From Amorphophallus konjac (lineage: Eukaryota; Streptophyta; Magnoliopsida; Alismatales; Araceae), in the NCBI GenBank assembly GCA_022559845.1, contig CM040117.1:13292856-13356855 (forward strand): DNA of 64,000 bases, read 5' to 3'. Below are positions 24,458 to 35,621 of this stretch, one piece after another; the stretch's first letter is position 1, and every line of letters starts with the position of its first letter. Below the pieces are notes generated by a model. The model did not search any database. It was not told where the DNA came from and saw nothing but the letters and a program-made list of their open reading frames with translations. Position numbers and translations under genes: made by a program.

Positions 24458-24660
24458 GCGGGTGTCGCGACAGAGGGACGAAAGAGCGGGACGTGCGGGT
24501 GTAGCCCATGACCCGTTTGAAAATATTACATGGATCTTTTTATTATTTGCCCGTCACCCGCGGGTGTCGCGACAGAGGGACGAAAGAGCGGGACGTGCGG
24601 GTGTAGCCTATGACCCATTTAAAAATATTACATGGATCTTTTTATTATTTATTCCATTTC
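24450..24660. repeat. 102-base direct repeat with two nested palindromes
   Basis: Two copies about 102 bases apart each contain CACCCGCGGGTG overlapping TGTCGCGACA (24453-24472 and 24555-24574). They lie right beside the polypurine tract. Confidence 0.9.
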
Positions 24661-25112
24661 TATTTATCCTCATTCATTCATTTCTTATTTCATCATTCTT
24701 TTTTATTATCTCTTTTTTTCATATATAACCTCATCCAAGCACGCAGGCACTCATCGACTGCAAGCATAGAGTAGATATATGTAGCATAGTTCCCCTATAA
24801 CAGGGATAGGATATGGACAGCGCCCACGATTCACGGACAGAGTGCGGCTCACAAAGCATAACTAAGGGAGATGTGCATACGTAAAGGAGACGCCGCGTAG
24901 AACATATGCATAGCATGAATCACAATTTGCACCCAGGACTATTCCCCCATAGTGTGAAAGTGCAATTATATGGGTAGTGAACCCTTGACATAGGGATGTG
25001 CAGACGTTTTGAGTAACACTGGAGGATTACTTTATCGCCTGCACGCACATTCGGGGCTCTCGACTTTTGGTAGCTTTGCACAACCCCCTTGTCCATTTCT
25101 TGATTTTGGGCT

Positions 25113-25464
25113 TCACCGTTCGACGCGAGTTTCCTCATGTGTCTCTATGGGGATTCCCAGCTACTAGGATTTATCCTTTATTATGATACTATTGTGGATT
25201 TCACCGTTTGACGTGAGTCTCCTCATATGTCTCAATGGGGATTCCCGATTACTAAGATTCATCCTATATTATGATTTTATGATGGATTTCACCGTTTGAC
25301 GCAAGTTTCCTCATGTGTCTCAATGGGGCTTCCCGGCTACTTGGATTCATCCTTACTTTAATTGTAGGGTTTGCTGCACCGTTTTCACGCAAGTCTCCTC
25401 ATTTGTTTCAGTGTGGATTCCTGGCTACTTGGATTCACATTCCACTTATCACTATCATCATTTT
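25113..25464. repeat. 88-base tandem repeat, 4 copies
   Basis: Copies start near 25113, 25201, 25289 and 25377, each with CACCGTTTGACGCGAGT, then TCCTCATGTGTCTCAATG and GGATTC. The spacing is constant at 88. No coding sense is visible in the unit. Confidence 0.88.
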
Positions 25465-25865
25465 TTACTTTTTTTTAAAGGGGGTAGGCAGCTTTTTCCT
25501 CACGGTCACCCTTTACGCGAGTGTAGAGATTTGAGCATCCACGAAGTGTTAAGAAGAATTTACGATGTCCCTATGGCTAAGGACCATTGCTCATATTGTG
25601 CGCAAAGTGTGGGAGTTTCGCCTAGGGTATATCATTCGAGTTGTGCTAGCAACATAGCTACGACTCTTCCCCTAGCCGTATGCACTCACCGAAAATTAGC
25701 TTTTCGTTCCTTAGTGTATGCCGTGACGCACACATATCCTGAATCAGGGCAATGTTATTTAGCAAAGGAGTACGCGGCCTTAGAAATTTGAAGGAAGAGT
25801 ATTAATATTATATTTCAGGCAGACATGCACGTGAGGCAGACAAGCACACAAATCACGCCATGATT

Positions 25866-26036
25866 ATCATTTTTCCTTCTGTTCTTTTTTTTTCTTCTTC
25901 TTCCTACTTTTTTTTCTTTCTTCTTCTTTTTTTTCTTTTCTTTTTTCCTTCCTTTACTCTCTTTTTTTTTCCTTTTTTTTGTTTATTTCTCTTCTTTTTT
26001 TCTTCTATTTTTTTGTTTTCTCCTTTCTAAAGGGCT
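25866..26036. repeat. Pyrimidine-rich low-complexity tract
   Basis: About 170 bases are almost only T and C on the plus strand, so purine-rich in the element's sense. Nothing else is visible here. Confidence 0.85.
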
Positions 26037-26215
26037 TAATGGGCATGCCCGCAATGATTCTGGCGTCGGGAGCCCGATGCCATGGCATTGGAGAGAAGGT
26101 GTCATATGTGATGGTGAATCCCTAGAGGGATCACGGGTTGGTATGAAACCAAAGGAGGTCTTTTCGTTCGTTAGTTCGGACAACAGTTCCAAGCCAAGGG
26201 TAAGAGGTTTGATGG

Positions 26216-27335
26216 CTTAGACCAAAGGTCATGACGCCGGATGACTTGGCTTAGACGTAAGGTCATGACGCCAAGGGGGAATATGTAATGGCTTAGACAT
26301 AGAGTCATGACGCCGTATAACTTGGCTTAGGCGTAAGGCCATGATGCCAAGGCAGAACATTTAACGGCCTAGACATAGAGTCATGATGCCGTACAACTTG
26401 GCTTAGGCGGAAGGTCATGACGCTGAGGTAGACTATTTAACGGCTCAGACGTAAAGTCATGATGCCATACAACTTGGCTTAAGCAGAAGGCCATGATGCC
26501 AAGGTGGAATATTTATCGGCTTAGGTGAAAAGTCATGACGTCGGACAACTTGGCTTAGGCGGAAGGCCATGACGCCAAGGCAGAATATTCACCGGCTTAG
26601 GCGGAAAGCCATGACGCCAGACAATGATATTTAACGGCTTAGACAAAAAGTCATGACGCCGTACAACTTGGCTTAGGCGGAAGGCCATGACGCCAAGGCG
26701 GAATATTTACCGGCTTAGGCGAAAAGCCATGACGCCGGACAAGGATATTTAACGGCTTAGACGTAGAGTCGTGATGCCGTACAACTTGGCTTAGGTCTAG
26801 GGCCATGACGCCAAGGCAGAATATTTAACGGCTTAGACATAGAGTCATGACGCCGTACAACTTGGCTTAGACGGAAGGCCATGACGCCAAGGCAGAATAT
26901 TGACCGACTTAGGCGAAAAATCATGACGCCGGACAAGGATATTTAACGGCTTAGACGTAAAGTCATGACGCCGTACAACTTGGCTTAGGCGGGAGGCCAT
27001 GACGCCAAGGCAGAATATTTATCGGCTTAGGTGAAAAGCCATGATACCAGACAAGGATATTTAATGGCTTAGACATGAAGTCATGACGCCGTACAACTTA
27101 GCTTAGGCGGAAGGCCATGATGCCAAGGCAGAATATTTACCGACTTAGGCGAAAAGCCATGACGTCGGACAAGGATATTTAACGGCTTAGACGTAAAGTC
27201 ATGACGCCGTACAACTTGGCTTAGGCGGGAGGCCATGATGCCAAGGCAGAATATTTACCGACTTAGGCGAAAAGCCATGACACCGGACAAGGATATTTAA
27301 TGGCTTAGACGTAAAGTCATGACGCCGTAGATAGA
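26216..27335. repeat. Hairpin array A: 29 units, three stem classes
   Basis: Twenty-nine units of about 30 bases are spaced about 38 bases apart. Each has an outer stem, TTA, an inner stem, an A/G loop, the inner partner, ATGAC, then the outer partner. The outer pairs are ACGGC/GCCGT, TTGGC/GCCAA and CCGGC or TCGGC/GCCGG. The inner pairs are GAC/GTC and GGC/GCC. From about 26590 the three classes follow in fixed order, giving a higher-order repeat of about 120 bases joined by AGAATATTT or GGATATTTA spacers. Some units carry C-to-T or G-to-A changes that weaken a pair. Confidence 0.93.
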
Positions 27336-27395
27336 AGGAGTCTTTTTGTTCTTCAACTGGATGGAAGGGTAGAGTCACAAGTAGAAAGGATCTTT

Positions 27396-27775
27396 TGTTT
27401 CCTGGCTAGGCAGAAGGCCCAAGCCAAAGGTGAAGGGGTCTTTTGTTGTCTGGCTGGACAAAAGGTCTGAGCCAGTGGTAAAAGGGACTTTTTGTTGACT
27501 GACTGGACGAAAGGTCCGAGCCAGAGGTAGAATGGTGTTTTTGTTATATGGTCGGATGGAAGGTCCGGACCAAAGGTGAAAGGGTCTTTTTGTTGACTGA
27601 CTGGACAAAAGGTCCGAGCCAGGGGTAGAGGGGTCTTTTTGTTGTGTGGTCAGATGGAAGGTCTGAGCCAAAGATGAAATGGTCTTTTTGCTGTCTGACT
27701 AGACGAAAGGTCCGCGTCAGAGGTAAAAGGTTCTTTTTGTTGTATGGTCGGACGGAAGGTCCAGACCAAAGGTGA
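27396..27775. repeat. Hairpin array B: 8 units
   Basis: Units of 50-60 bases alternate stem pairs CTGGCT/AGCCAG, CTGAC/GTCAG and TGGTC/GACCA. The inner stems are GGAC/GTCC or GGC/GCC, and the spacers carry TCTTTTTGTTG. The general plan is the same as in array A, with different outer stems. Confidence 0.88.
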
Positions 27776-28995
27776 AATATGGATGTTGACCCAACGGGCT
27801 GTCGGAGTCAACAAATCTTGCTTAGGCGGTATGTCCAAGGCAAGGGCAGACATAGAATACGGTTGTCGTCTCGACGTCATGTCGAACACGACCAACCTGG
27901 AAGAGATAAAGGGTCTGGGCCAGGGCAGAATATGGTTGTTGACTAGACAGATTGCCAAAGTCAACCAACTTGGAAAAGGCATGAGGCCTGAACCAAAGGT
28001 AGAATATAACATAGGTGTCGGCTTGACGTCCTGTCGAAGCCAACAAACTTGGTAGAGGCGTGAGGCCCGGGCCAAGAGCATCATGTAGGATAGGTGTTGA
28101 CTCGACGGCATGTCGAAGCCAACAGACTTGGCAGAGGCGTGAGGCCTAAGCTAGGGGCAGAGTATAGGCTATCAATGTTGACCCAACGGGATGTCAGAGC
28201 CAACAAACCTTGCTTAGGCGGCATGTCCAAGACAAGGGCAGACATAAAACAATGTTGTCATCTCGACGTCTATGTTGAAAATGACCAACTTGGAAGAGAC
28301 AAAGGGTCTAGGCCAGGGCAGAATATGGTCGTTGACTTGACAGACTTGCCAAAGTCAACCAACTTGGAAAAGGCGTGAGGCCTAGGCCAAGGAAAGAATG
28401 TAGGATATGGATGTTGACCCGACGTCATGTCGAAGCCAACGAACTTGGCAGAGGCATGAGGCCTAAGCCAAGGGCAGAATATGGAACAGGTGTTGACTCG
28501 ACGTCCTGTCGAACTCAACGAACTCAGCGAAGGCGTGAGGTCTAAGCCAAGGGCATAATGTAGGATAGGTGTTGACTTGACGTCATGTCGAAGCCAATGA
28601 ACTTAGCAGAGGCGTGAGACCTCAGCCAAGGGTATAATGTAGGATAGGTGTTGACTTGACGTCATGTCGAAGCCAACGAACTTAGCAGAGGCGTGAGACC
28701 TCAGCCAAGGGTATAATGTAGGATAGGTGTTGACTCGATGGAATGTCGAAGTCAATGGGTTTGGGGTGAGGGTAGACTAGATCGTAGACGTATGAGAGGC
28801 CCAAACCCAGGGCTAAATATTGATGTCAACCTGACAAGGTGTCGGAGTCAACCAACCTTGCTCGGACGATAGGTCTGAAACAAGGGTAGAATATGTAGGT
28901 GAAGATGTCAACCCGACGTCATGTCGAACTTGACCAACTTGGCAAAGACGTGAGGTCTAAGCCAAGGTAGAGAATGGACATTGACCCGAGGAGAT
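27776..28995. repeat. Hairpin array C: paired hairpins, units about 79-95 bases
   Basis: Each unit has one hairpin with outer stem GTTGAC/GTCAAC (or GCCAAC) and inner GAC/GTC. A second follows with outer CTTGGC/GCCAAG and inner GGC/GCC or AGAC/GTCT. The last units (about 28490-28740) repeat every 79 bases. Translating this stretch gives spurious frames up to about 150 codons, which I do not count as genes. Confidence 0.9.
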
Positions 28996-29039
28996 ATCGG
29001 GATCAACAAACCTTGGTCAGACAGAAGGTCCAAGACAAA

Positions 29040-29440
29040 GCGAAGAGGTCTTTTATTGGTTTATCAGTTTGGATTGACTGAGTTTATTGAGTTTACTGGG
29101 CTTATTGGTTTCATTGAGTTTGTTAAATTCATCGGATCTATTAATTAAGTTTGTTGGGGTTTATTTGATCTATTGAGTTTATTGATTTGATGAGTCGATT
29201 AACTTGTTGGGTTTATTAGATCTGTTGGATTTTATCGATTCCATTGAGTTTATTGATTTGTTTGGTTTTATTGGGTTTGTTGGGTTTGTTGCATTTGTTG
29301 GATTTTGTTGGTCTTACTGACTTATTAAGTTCATTTCAAACCATTGTTTTCATTTCTTCATCGTTTTGATTTCTTTCTTCTTTTTGTTTCCCATTTTTGT
29401 TATTATTATTTTGTTATTATTTGTTTTTTTTTGTTGGGCT
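29040..29440. repeat. Degenerate T/G-rich repeat
   Basis: Loose copies of TTTATTGAGTTT and GGGTTTGTTG follow one another. No gene or hairpin is visible here. Confidence 0.7.
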
Positions 29441-29550
29441 CCCCGACGCAGTCTCTTCTACGGTGCGGGATGTTTTTGTCCGGTTGGACTATTGATGAAT
29501 TTGACTATTTATTCTATTGGTGGGGCTAGGGATTGATGTCCAAGAGCCCG

Positions 29551-30215
29551 GCGGGCCTGGCGAGGGCGGAGTGCCACTAGGCCAAGGAAAGGGTAGCTCG
29601 GTCAGGGGGGAGTGCCACCAGACCGAGGAAAGGGTAGCTCGGTCAGGGCGGAATGTCACTAGACCAAGGAAAGGGTAGCTCGGTTAGGGCGGAGTGCCAT
29701 TGGACCAAGGTGGGGGTAGCTCGGTTAGGGCGGAGCACCACTAGACCAAGGAAAGGGTGGCTTGGTCAGGGCGGAGTGCCACTGGACCAAGGAAAGGGTA
29801 GCTCGATCAGGGTGGAGTGCCACTAGACCAAGGTAAAGGTATCTCAGTCAGGGCGGAGTGCCACTAGACCGGGGAAAGAGTAGCTCGGTCAGGGCGGAGT
29901 GCCACTGGATCATGGTGAGGGTAGCTCGGTTAGGGCGAAGCGCCACCGAACCAAGGTGAGGGTAGCTCGGTTAGGGCGGAATGCCACCAGACTAAGGAAT
30001 GGGTGGCTCGGTTAGGGCGGAGTGCCACTAGACCAAGGTGAGGGTAGCTCGGTTAGGGTGGAGCGCCACCGAACCAAGGTGAGGGTAGCTCGGTTAGGGC
30101 GGAATGCCACTAGACCAAGGAAAGGGTGGCTCGGTTAGGGCGGAGTTCCACTAGACCAAGGTAAAGGTAGCTCGGTCAGGGCGGAGTGCCACTAGACCAA
30201 GGAAATGGTTTTATG
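29551..30215. repeat. Hairpin array D: 41-base tandem repeat, about 15 copies
   Basis: Units start at 29592, 29633, 29674 and so on, exactly 41 bases apart at first. The outer stem is CTCGGTC/GACCGAG, CTTGGTC/GACCAAG or CGGTT/AACC by unit. The inner stem is GGC/GCC around GGAGT. The linker is AAGGAAAGGGTAG or AAGGTGAGGGTAG. Confidence 0.93.
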
Positions 30216-30239
30216 AATCCTACCCAGTAGGACAAATGA

Positions 30240-30520
30240 TAATTTTGGGACTCGGCGAGGGCGGAGTGCCTCAGGCCAAGGAAGAGGGCTTTATGAATCC
30301 TACTCAGTGGGACGAAGCTTATTTTTGAGCTTGGCGAGGGCGGAGCACCTCAGGCCAAGGAAAAGACTTTGTGGACCTAGCCCGATGGGACAGAAGGTAA
30401 TTTTCAAGTTCGGTTAGGGCAGAGCGCCTCCGACCAAGGGAAAGCTTTTGTGGGCTCGGCCCGACGGGGCTGATGGGCAAATTTTGAGCTTGACAAGGGC
30501 AGAGTGCCTTATGCCAAGGA
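30240..30520. repeat. Hairpin array E: 4 long units
   Basis: Units of about 75 bases carry CTTGGC/GCCAAG-type outer stems and GGC/GCC inner stems around GGAGT or AGAGC. The spacers contain CCCGATGGGAC or CCCGACGGGGC. They look like array D hairpins separated by longer linkers. Confidence 0.85.
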
Positions 30521-31619
30521 AATAGGAGATTTTATTGGGCCGACATTGAACAAGGAATCCAAACCGGCATTGATAGGAGAGTCCCATGGGACAAATATGG
30601 CATTGTTGTGGCTGAATGCCGAAAGGCCATGAGAGTGCATTGGCTGGGGGCATAGGTCCCAGATCAAGTGTGGAGGGTTAGTCTTGGTGGGACAAGTGGG
30701 GAGTATCCCCGTAGGGTAGGAGGGAGGCAAGGCACCATGAATTATGGTGGGACCAGGGGTGCTGAGGTAGGCCACTAAAAGCCGAAAGGCGCTTATTTGT
30801 TGGCTTGATGAGGAGAAAGGAGCCGAGAGTGCAGACAACTTGGGAGGACTTGTTCTTTTCATTCCCCAATAGGGTTTGGACCCGTATTTGAAACAGGAGA
30901 CCTAGTGGCCAATGAAGGTCCTTTAGCGTCGGTGGAACTGTTGATTAACATGATCCCCCTAGGAGTATTTAGTGACAGCTATACATCAGATCAGTAGCTA
31001 TCTTCTTTTGTCATTGATTTCTTCATAAGATGCTCCAAATAGCTTCAGTTCGGGCCTGCGACAGTTACGCCAGGTGTCCTCCTCTTGATGCCTATTCTTA
31101 GAAGCTGCAGTTGCAGGGTCTTCCTACCTCCACAGATGATGTAGTCATTTTATTATCCCCTTGGGCATTCACCATGCATTTTTTATAGTCCAAGGTGGGT
31201 GCACAGGAGAGCGCTCACACCCTCAGAGAGGGGATGAGTGGTTCACTCCACCATACCAACCCCACAATGGTAGTTTTTTTTTTATTTGGCATGGACCAAG
31301 ACATGAGGGGAGTGGCATCTCCCTCGACAGATGTAGCCATCAAGGCCACCTTCATTTTATTTCGATTTTTTTGGAAGACCCGACCTTCTGAGAGATGACA
31401 TCCCAGACTCAATAGGTGGAGCCCTATGTTTATATGTGCAAATTTCATTTGCCCTCCTTTTTCTTGCTCCCTTTTGTTTCCTTTTTTTTTTGGTGCCTGC
31501 CCCCAGAACAAGACCTTTCCTTTCTTTTTTTTTATCTCTTTTTTTTGCGTCATTTGCCATTCTTCTTTTTGTTTGCAAGCATCCGCATTCAAGCTGTGCG
31601 GGCTTGCTAGACATCGGCT
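30521..31619 (-). other. Noncoding stretch of the 28 kb element between gag and arrays
   Basis: The frames are short and of biased composition, including a T-rich tract at 31440-31570. I see no conserved domain, and no further units of the hairpin arrays beyond a few isolated GGGAC/GTCCC pairs. Confidence 0.5.
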
Positions 31620-32813
31620 TTAGCCAGATTGGTGAGGAGCAGTTGAGGCGGTAACGCCGCGCGGGGCTGCTCTTTTAAGGACAGATATTTGATGAGGGCA
31701 CGGTGGGTTCACCATATACTCGCCCATCTGTAGTTCACCTTTTTTGATCATGCCTTCAATAATGTCCTTGAACACATAGCAATCCTCAATGGGATGCCCC
31801 AACATTTGGTGATAATGACAGAATCGTGGATCGTCTTTTCTTTTGGCATCACCTGGCCTCTTCGGCTCCGGAAGCACTATTTTGCCGTATTCACGGGCCC
31901 ACTCAAAAAGTGCCCTACTCTTGTCCTTTGGAAAGGAATACAGTTTCATCGTTTTGCCCCTTAATGAGGGCCCTTGCTTTGCCGGATCGGCGGAAGATGC
32001 CTCTTTCATTTTCTTCTTCTGTTTCTCGAAGGCTTCAAAATTTAAGGCGCAAATTTCTTCTTGTGCCGGGTGTTTGCCAGTTGGCTCATTCTTTTGGTTT
32101 GGGGCTATCGAAGCCGGGCAGAGCCTTGCCAGAACTACTTCAGCATTGGCTGCAATGTCGCCTAGTTGTTCGAAGGTCGTGATTTCAATGTCAATGACCC
32201 ATCGTAGAATTTCTATTCTCAAATTTTCTTTACATATTTGAACAGAGTCTCCGTAGCTCGGTGGATGTTTGCATCTTTCACGGAGATTCCTCCACCTTCT
32301 TATGTAGTCCATGACAGACTCATTATCTTTTTGTTTGGCTGCTTGTAATTCGGGCTCGGTGACTTCCTCTTCGGCTGTCTCCACATTCATTGTTTGTTTC
32401 ACCTTCAGCTCGTTTCACTGCATGCACGGTCTCATTGGCACCATCTTCGGAGATGCTTTAGTTGCCCCCTGACGTGCCCGGGAGACTATATGTTTGAGTG
32501 GTTGAGGGAGGATGCCCCCTGTAAGATCATGTGCTATTCGGGGTATGACTGGTCGTGCTGAAGCTTCAGGTGAGCTAAGACTACCTTGTGTCGCCTCATG
32601 TAGATGTCCCGCCAGTTGCGACATAGGTGGACTTAGATTCATTTCATTCAGCTGCCTTTGCAGCATTTCAATTTCCTGCTGCTTCTGGTTTAGCAGTGCC
32701 ATTACAGCGGGGCCTTGCCAAGAGGGGCCGCGAGTGCTATCTTGCGCCTCCGGTCTGACTAGGGTGAGTGGCATTCCGTCATTGTTGCTGGATGCGCCCA
32801 GTTTCTTCGACAT
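31620..32813 (-). pseudogene. gag: gag-like region, second (downstream) copy
   Basis: Two minus-strand frames (32415-32813 and 31620-32402) repeat the ends of the gag-like region at 33483-35276. The first has a coiled-coil segment EIEMLQRQLNEMN, like VELLKRKLNEKT of the upstream copy. The second has DYIRRWRNLRERC, LFEWAREYGKIVLPEPKRP and the zinc-finger-like CHYHQMLGHPIEDC. The capsid core found upstream is missing, so this copy is an internally deleted or diverged duplicate. It cannot encode a complete capsid. Confidence 0.8.
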
Positions 32814-32888
32814 GAACTCCCTGGGTTTTATGCCTTTGAGCCTAGGAGGAACACAGTATTGTGTCCCCTTGTTGGCTGGTGGGTGTCT

Positions 32889-33461
32889 TTATATCCTCCC
32901 GGGTCTAGCAGCATGATAGGAAGCAGAAGCTTTAGCCTGATTTGCTCCTTTTGGCATAAAGCAAATTTCTTCATCTTCTTCATCAGCAGCTTGAGCCACA
33001 TTGGACGGTGCTGACAGCATGTTACAATAGAGAGCAACATATCTTATTTTACCTTTTGTATTCTCATTTTCCTTCTCCCATATGGCTGGCCTCTGCCCCC
33101 GCAGTGGGTCGTTCGGTGCATTGAACACCCTTGCCCTTTCTTTAATTCCTTTTGTTAGCCCATGAGACTTATTGTGTCCTTGAAGGGCATGCTTCTTGAC
33201 CTGCATAGGCTGGCTCTTGAGCTGCTCCTGCTCATCTAGCCTGTCTGTAACAGTTTGTAGCCGTTCCACGGTTGAGTTGATTTCTTCATGCGCCCGCGCC
33301 GGGGCTTGTTTCTTTGTGTTATCCACTGGCCTTTTGATAGCCACAGGAGGGGCTATTTGTTGCCAAGCCGGAGCTATAGGGGGCGGAGCGGGCCGGCCCA
33401 TGGCTCCACTAACATGGACTCTTGGAGTCGGAAGGGATGTTGATCTTGTTCTTTTCTTCAT
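32889..33461 (-). CDS. Hypothetical frame between the two gag-like copies
   Basis: A frame of 190 codons, MKKRTRSTSLPTPRVHVSGA at the start, is Pro-rich and then has a predicted helical segment (INSTVERLQTVTDRLDEQEQ). I recognise no domain. It could be the divergent N-terminus of the downstream gag copy, since it precedes that copy's coiled coil. Confidence 0.4.
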   Translation of the reverse strand: MKKRTRSTSLPTPRVHVSGAMGRPAPPPIAPAWQQIAPPVAIKRPVDNTKKQAPARAHEEINSTVERLQTVTDRLDEQEQLKSQPMQVKKHALQGHNKSHGLTKGIKERARVFNAPNDPLRGQRPAIWEKENENTKGKIRYVALYCNMLSAPSNVAQAADEEDEEICFMPKGANQAKASASYHAARPGRI

Positions 33462-33482
33462 TGACGATGCATGCCAATTTCT

Positions 33483-35276
33483 CTACTTTTCTTCAGGCGC
33501 TAGGGCACAATCTTCGTTGGTGTGTTGGCTACAAGCCTCTGGCGCTTCTTCGGGCGACTGTTGGCATACAGATATCATGTTAATTGATGCCTCCCGAGTG
33601 GGCTCTCCATGCGGGCATGGAGGATCAACTCTATCCTCCCCCATTTGTAGCTCTCCTCTTTTTATTAAGCCTTTGGTGATGTCTTTAAATATTTGGCAAT
33701 CCTCAATAGGATGCCCCAAGATTTGATGGTATGGGAAGAAATGAGGATCATCTCTTCTTCTAACGTCATCAGGCCTCTTTGGCTTCGGAAGCCTGATCTT
33801 GCTACATTTGACAGCCCACTCGAACAATGCTCGAGTCCGATCCAGGGGGAAGGCATAGAGCTTCTTTTCTTTATTCTGCCAGAGAGGCCTTTCTCGACAT
33901 TCAATAGGTTCATTGGAAGGAGGATTGTGCACCCATTTGTGCCTTTTCGCCGTGAGGCTGACAGCATGAACCGCTTTCAGTATCGGCCGTTTATTAACCT
34001 GCTTGGCTTCATGACTTGAGTCAGCAGGAATGGAGGGATATCTTGTGAAGAAATCTTCAACCTCCGTGGCAATATCACTTAACCGGTCAAAAGACCGGAC
34101 TTCTATTCCGATCATCTTTTTCAGAATCTCATTCTTCAGATTTTGTTTACATATTTGTATTGCATCTTCTGGATGCGGAGGGCACCGACACCTCATGCAG
34201 AGATCCTCCCATCTCTTGATATATTCTACAGCTGTTTCATTATCTTTTTACTTGGCTGCCAACAGCTCAGCCACGGTCACCTCCGCCTTGATGACGTGGA
34301 ATCTTTCACTGAATTTCTGCTGCATGTCTGGCCAGTCGTGGATAGACCTGGCCAGCATGTCAGAGTACCATTCAAAGGCGGGTCCTGTCAATGAAGATCC
34401 AAAGAACTTTAGTAGGTACGACTCGTCTGCCGCCAAGTCGCCCATGACTGTCATATAATGTGCAATATGTTCTTTCGGGGAGCCTTGCCCATTGTATTTG
34501 TCAAATTTTAGGAGTTTATTGACGTCGGGTGGCAGTCTTTTGGCAGCATGATGGGCTGGATATGGTACTTCATATATGTCAAAGGGGGCATAGTCATCAC
34601 CACCCCTCTTTGGCAGTCTTGCCTCGATCATCTGCTCCACCATCAACTTATTCAGCATAGATGGCTCTTCTAGTTGAGGGTAGAGGTGGATGGGCTGCAT
34701 CAATAATGCGGGCGAAGTCATAGCATTAGATGGCAAAGGCTCCAATAGGGGAGCCTACCACTGCATCTGAAGGGGCATTGGTCGTGCTGGCTGGAGCCGT
34801 TGGGAATAACGCTAAGGAGTAGCCCAATTCTGAGCTGTAGTTTGTAGAATGGCCTGTGAAGGAGCACCCTCGGGGTTGAAACCTTCATGTGATAGCTCGA
34901 CTCGTGCCCCTAGTTCCTCGGGCTCCATAGCGTGCCCAGTCTTTTCATTCAATTTTCTCTTCAGTAGTTCTACCTCCTGCTGGTACCTTTGTAGCGTCAT
35001 CAGCATGGCAGGGTCCATAGCTGTTTTGCTACTGATGCCCTCGAGTGCTTCACCAAAGGTGCATCCAAACAGGGGTACCCCTTCTTCTTCAGATGCCATT
35101 GTCTTGGTATTGAGAGTAGTGTTATTTTCATCAGCAACCCACTTGTCCTTAGAGACTTGCAGTAACTCAGCCTCAATTTTGCACCACCCTGTCACCGGGT
35201 CTTCTCTTTCGGCAACCTCGGCCAGCCGTTCTGGTTCATTTAGCAGGGAGCCATGCCCGCTCATCACCCCTGTCAT
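33483..35276 (-). pseudogene. gag: gag pseudogene of the 28 kb element (upstream copy)
   Basis: Three frames follow in order. 34812-35276 has the coiled coil QQEVELLKRKLNEKTGHAME. 34248-34745 is a retrotransposon gag capsid domain (LLKFDKYNGQGSPKEHIAHY, then GPAFEWYSDML). 33483-34196 ends with the zinc-finger-like PYHQILGHPIEDC. A stop after AELLAAK (34245-34247) splits the capsid domain, since the next codons continue it. In the intact element this protein would form the particle that packages its RNA. Gag without pol fits a non-autonomous element. Confidence 0.85.
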
Positions 35277-35291
35277 ATTACAAGTGAGGAT

Positions 35292-35621
35292 TTAACTTCT
35301 TCTACTGTACTTTCTGACTCCCCTTTGGGCCTGACTAGGGAGAGTTGGCCCTTCATTTGTTGAAATTCTTTTCATCTTTTCATTTTGTGAAGGCCTTTCA
35401 AAGCTTCCAGCCCCACCTTGCTTCTCTTTTTCATTCGCCACCATGGGTGGCATTTTATCTTTTTCTTCTTCTTCGGCCCTGACGACATGAAGCAATCTCT
35501 GTTGGCCCAGGGAGGAATTCTTGAAGTTACAGAAATATTCCCGGACCCTCTTTGTCATGTCTTTCTGACGACACTCTAGAGAAATGGCAGGAGACAACCC
35601 TTGGACTCGGACAGACGGCAT
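35292..35621 (-). CDS. Hypothetical basic frame upstream of gag
   Basis: A frame of 109 codons begins MPSVRVQGLSPAISLECRQK and is rich in Lys, Glu and Arg. No known domain is seen. It may be the N-terminal part of gag, cut off by a stop or frameshift. Confidence 0.35.
   Translation of the reverse strand: MPSVRVQGLSPAISLECRQKDMTKRVREYFCNFKNSSLGQQRLLHVVRAEEEEKDKMPPMVANEKEKQGGAGSFERPSQNEKMKRISTNEGPTLPSQAQRGVRKYSRRS

Noticed and set aside
27375..28518. Several frames of 70-150 codons, both strands
   Set aside because: They are translations of hairpin arrays B and C. The peptides repeat with the DNA units and show no domain.
29551..30215. Possible CRISPR array (regular 41-base spacing)
   Set aside because: Repeat and spacer are not distinct, units vary throughout, the setting is a plant retrotransposon and there are no cas genes.
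31215..31614. Lys-rich minus-strand frames near 31.2-31.6 kb
   Set aside because: They come from a T-rich plus-strand tract; no conserved domain and no link to the gag frames.
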